Assembly: GCA_947259685.1 (NCBI GenBank) | Contig: CAMYNC010000154.1 | Span: forward strand, 1 to 7,981 | From: an uncultured Desulfuromonadales bacterium | Lineage (GTDB): Bacteria; Desulfobacterota; Desulfuromonadia; Desulfuromonadales; Geopsychrobacteraceae | Direction: 5' to 3' | DNA: 7,981 nucleotides | Shown: piece by piece, positions 6,091-7,981 of the stretch | How positions within the stretch are numbered: position 1 is the first letter of the stretch | Layout of the letters: each line of letters begins with the position of its first letter | Made by a program: the position numbers and the translations under genes | Notes under the pieces: model-generated | The model's input: the letters and a program-made list of their open reading frames with translations, nothing else | Database searches by the model: none | Told to the model about the DNA's origin: nothing

Positions 6091-6159
6091 AATTAAACCT
6101 CAAATTGCGGCAGATGGCTTCCACTCAAAGTCAGGAGCGTCGCGACAATCACCATCGTT

Positions 6160-6165
6160 GGAGGA
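6160..6165 (+). promoter_or_regulatory. ribosome binding site pointing to a TTG start at 6176
   Basis: GGAGGA lies 10 bases before TTG at 6176. The only nearby ATG (6192) is out of frame with the transporter, and the TTG at 6158 overlaps the site itself. A non-ATG start is therefore the best choice. Confidence 0.65.
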
Positions 6166-6175
6166 ACTTTCACAG

Positions 6176-7081
6176 TTGCCAACTCATCACAATGAAAAAA
6201 CGGCCCTCGGCGGACACTGGTTTGTCCTCGGTGCCGCCCTGCTCTGGGGCACCACCGGCACCGCCCAGGCCTTTGCTCCGGCCGGTTTCGACCCCAAGGT
6301 AATCGGCGCACTCCGCTTGCTGGTCGGCGGCATCGCCCTGCTCGGGCTAGCCCTCTACCGCCAGGAACTCGGCCGCCTGCAGGATTGGAACTGGAAGCCG
6401 GTGCTTCTCGCCGCAGCCTTCACCGCCAGTTACCAGCTGTGCTTTTTTGCCGCTGTAGCTAAGACCGGCGTTGCCGTCGGCACTATTGTCGGTATCGGCA
6501 GTGCTCCCATCGCGGGAGGCCTGCTCGGCCTGATTTTTCGCGGTGAACAGCCTGGCCGACGCTGGCTAGTGGCTACGGTTCTGGCAATTATCGGCTGCAG
6601 CCTGCTCAGCTTCAGCGGCGGTGAGATCGCCATCGATCCGCTCGGCATCCTGCTGGCGATCGGTGCCGGGCTTTCTTATGCCGCCTATACCCTGATGATC
6701 AAAGGTCTGCTCGAAAAACACAGTCCCAATGCGGTGATGGCTGTGGTGGTCTGCGTCGGCGCGCTGCTGCTCTCCCCGTTGCTGGTTGGCTGCGACCTCA
6801 ACTGGCTGCTGCAGCCGCGCTCACTCGGGGTGGTGTTGCACCTGGGCCTGGCGACCATGGCGCTTTCCTACTGGCTGTTTGCTCGTGGGCTGCATAGGGT
6901 ACAGGTGGCCACGGCCGTTACTTTGTCGCTGGCTGAACCGATGACTGCGGCAACCTTGGGGATTCTGGTACTGGGCGAACAGTTGAACGCCCAGGCATTT
7001 TTCGGCATCAGCTTGATTTTTGCCGGGCTGGTGGTGTTGGTGCTCAGACGCAGATTACGCCCAAGACAGGTTGCGGCATGA
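6176..7081 (+). CDS. EamA/DMT-family permease (first of pair)
   Basis: The predicted product has 301 residues from TTG and about 10 membrane helices, arranged as two five-helix EamA repeats (about 12-140 and 155-292). Family features are the opening helix GAALLWGTTGT (19-29), the end of repeat 1 near GLIFRGEQPGRRW, and the end of repeat 2 with LAEPMTAATLGILVLGEQL (252-270). The last helix is followed by the basic tail RRRLRPRQ. Drug/metabolite transporters of this type usually export amino acids, amines or other small metabolites; the substrate cannot be read from sequence. The stop codon overlaps the next gene's start (ATGA), suggesting translational coupling. It lies 85 bases after the MATE-fold gene with no terminator between, so the three are probably one transcript. 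A link to hydroxyproline metabolism is possible only by proximity, and a terminator intervenes. Confidence 0.9.
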   Translation: MPTHHNEKTALGGHWFVLGAALLWGTTGTAQAFAPAGFDPKVIGALRLLVGGIALLGLALYRQELGRLQDWNWKPVLLAAAFTASYQLCFFAAVAKTGVAVGTIVGIGSAPIAGGLLGLIFRGEQPGRRWLVATVLAIIGCSLLSFSGGEIAIDPLGILLAIGAGLSYAAYTLMIKGLLEKHSPNAVMAVVVCVGALLLSPLLVGCDLNWLLQPRSLGVVLHLGLATMALSYWLFARGLHRVQVATAVTLSLAEPMTAATLGILVLGEQLNAQAFFGISLIFAGLVVLVLRRRLRPRQVAA

Positions 7082-7965
7082 CCCAAGAACAGCGGGCCAC
7101 GGTTTATGGGCTGGGCGCGGTGTTGCTCTGGTCGACGGTCGCCACCGCTTTCAAATTGTCGTTACGCTATCTAAGCCCGATTGAGCTGCTGCTGTTCTCC
7201 GGGGCCTTCTCCACCCTGTTGCTCGGCGTGATTCTGCGCCTTCAAGGTAAACTGCATCTGGCGTTTCAATGCACCCGCCGGGACTATCTGCTGTCGATCG
7301 CCCTCGGCCTGCTCAGCCCCTTTCTCTATTACCTGATCCTGTTTAAAGCCTACGACCTGCTACCGGCCCAACAGGCCCAACCACTCAATTACACTTGGGC
7401 GATCACCCTGTCACTCCTGTCGGTTCCGCTGTTGAAACAGAAGATCAGCTGGCAACAATGGCTGGCTCTGTTGGTCAGCTACTGCGGGGTGCTAGTCATC
7501 TCGACCGAGGGTGAGCCTTTAAGCCTACAATTCACCGACCCGCTCGGTGTCGCCCTGGCCCTGCTGAGTACCATAATCTGGGCAATCTACTGGATCTATA
7601 ACACCAAAGACAGCCGCGACCCGGTGGTCGGGCTGTTCGTCAACTTCCTTTGCAGCTTTCCGTTCGTCCTCGGCTGCTATCTGCTGACCACGGAAATCCG
7701 CTTGCCGGAGCTGCCCGGCCTGCTCGGCGCAGTCTATATCGGGACCTTCGAGATGGGCGCCTGCTTTGTCCTCTGGCTGCTGGCGTTGAAAAATACCGAG
7801 AATACGGCCAGAATCAGCAACCTGATTTTTATCTCACCGTTTTTGTCGCTGGTGCTTATCTATTTTCTGGTTGGTGAAGAGATCCTGCCGGCGACTTTTG
7901 TCGGGTTAGTGCTGATCGTGGCCGGGCTGCTCTGTCAGCGCATTAAGACTGGGGGAAATAAATAA
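7078..7965 (+). CDS. EamA/DMT-family permease (second of pair)
   Basis: The product has 295 residues and about 10 membrane helices in two EamA repeats (about 8-142 and 155-286). Helix 1 carries GAVLLWSTVATAFK (13-26), the repeat 1 sequence LPAQQAQPLNYTWAIT (95-110) is well placed, and repeat 2 ends with LVGEEILPATFVGLVLIVAGL. It starts at the ATG overlapping the preceding TGA, with only a weak ribosome site (ACAGG near 7066), so coupling to upstream translation is likely. It is clearly divergent from its neighbour, so this is not a recent tandem duplication. Most EamA proteins act as homodimers or monomers. Two overlapping genes could form a heterodimer, or may simply be two transporters in one operon. 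Substrate unknown. Confidence 0.9.
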   Translation: MTQEQRATVYGLGAVLLWSTVATAFKLSLRYLSPIELLLFSGAFSTLLLGVILRLQGKLHLAFQCTRRDYLLSIALGLLSPFLYYLILFKAYDLLPAQQAQPLNYTWAITLSLLSVPLLKQKISWQQWLALLVSYCGVLVISTEGEPLSLQFTDPLGVALALLSTIIWAIYWIYNTKDSRDPVVGLFVNFLCSFPFVLGCYLLTTEIRLPELPGLLGAVYIGTFEMGACFVLWLLALKNTENTARISNLIFISPFLSLVLIYFLVGEEILPATFVGLVLIVAGLLCQRIKTGGNK

Positions 7966-7966
7966 T

Positions 7967-7981
7967 ATGCCCTATAATTGC
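7967..7981 (+). CDS. possible start of a further gene, cut by the window edge
   Basis: ATG at 7967 opens a frame reading MPYNC to the window end. GGGGGA (7951-7956) precedes it by 10 bases, and it follows the stop at 7965 directly. Five codons cannot identify a product. Confidence 0.3.

Overview
The window reads as a moderately GC-rich chromosomal segment of an anaerobic Gram-negative bacterium. A glycyl radical enzyme under a sigma-54-type promoter, together with its compositional style, fits a Desulfuromonas/Pelobacter-like deltaproteobacterium. That placement is inference, because no rRNA or marker gene is present. All convincing genes lie on the + strand.

Left part (1-4117): a control region with a textbook -24/-12 promoter (103-120) precedes a glycyl radical enzyme (253-2709). 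Its active-site residues line up one for one with trans-4-hydroxy-L-proline dehydratase (HypD, the glycyl radical enzyme, not the hydrogenase maturation factor of the same name), as I recall the Clostridioides difficile enzyme. Its radical-SAM activating enzyme (3209-4117) follows, but the two are separated by a 499-base gap packed with nested inverted repeats. Together they would install a glycyl radical and dehydrate hydroxyproline to pyrroline-5-carboxylate. The usual next enzyme, pyrroline-5-carboxylate reductase (ProC), is not in the window.

Middle (4118-4746): a relatively AT-rich spacer contains a repeated motif, GTTTCATNCAACAG. It leads into a 94-residue protein of unknown function that ends in a good intrinsic terminator.

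Right part (4771-7965): three polytopic membrane transporters follow in the same direction. They are an ANKH-like MATE-fold protein and two EamA/DMT-family permeases. The two EamA genes overlap by ATGA, and the first probably starts at TTG. A new reading frame may begin in the last 15 bases.

No clearly new multi-gene system is visible. The most unusual items are the mosaic palindromic element between the enzyme and its activase, the sigma-54 control of a HypD-type enzyme, and the repeated motif in front of the unknown small gene.
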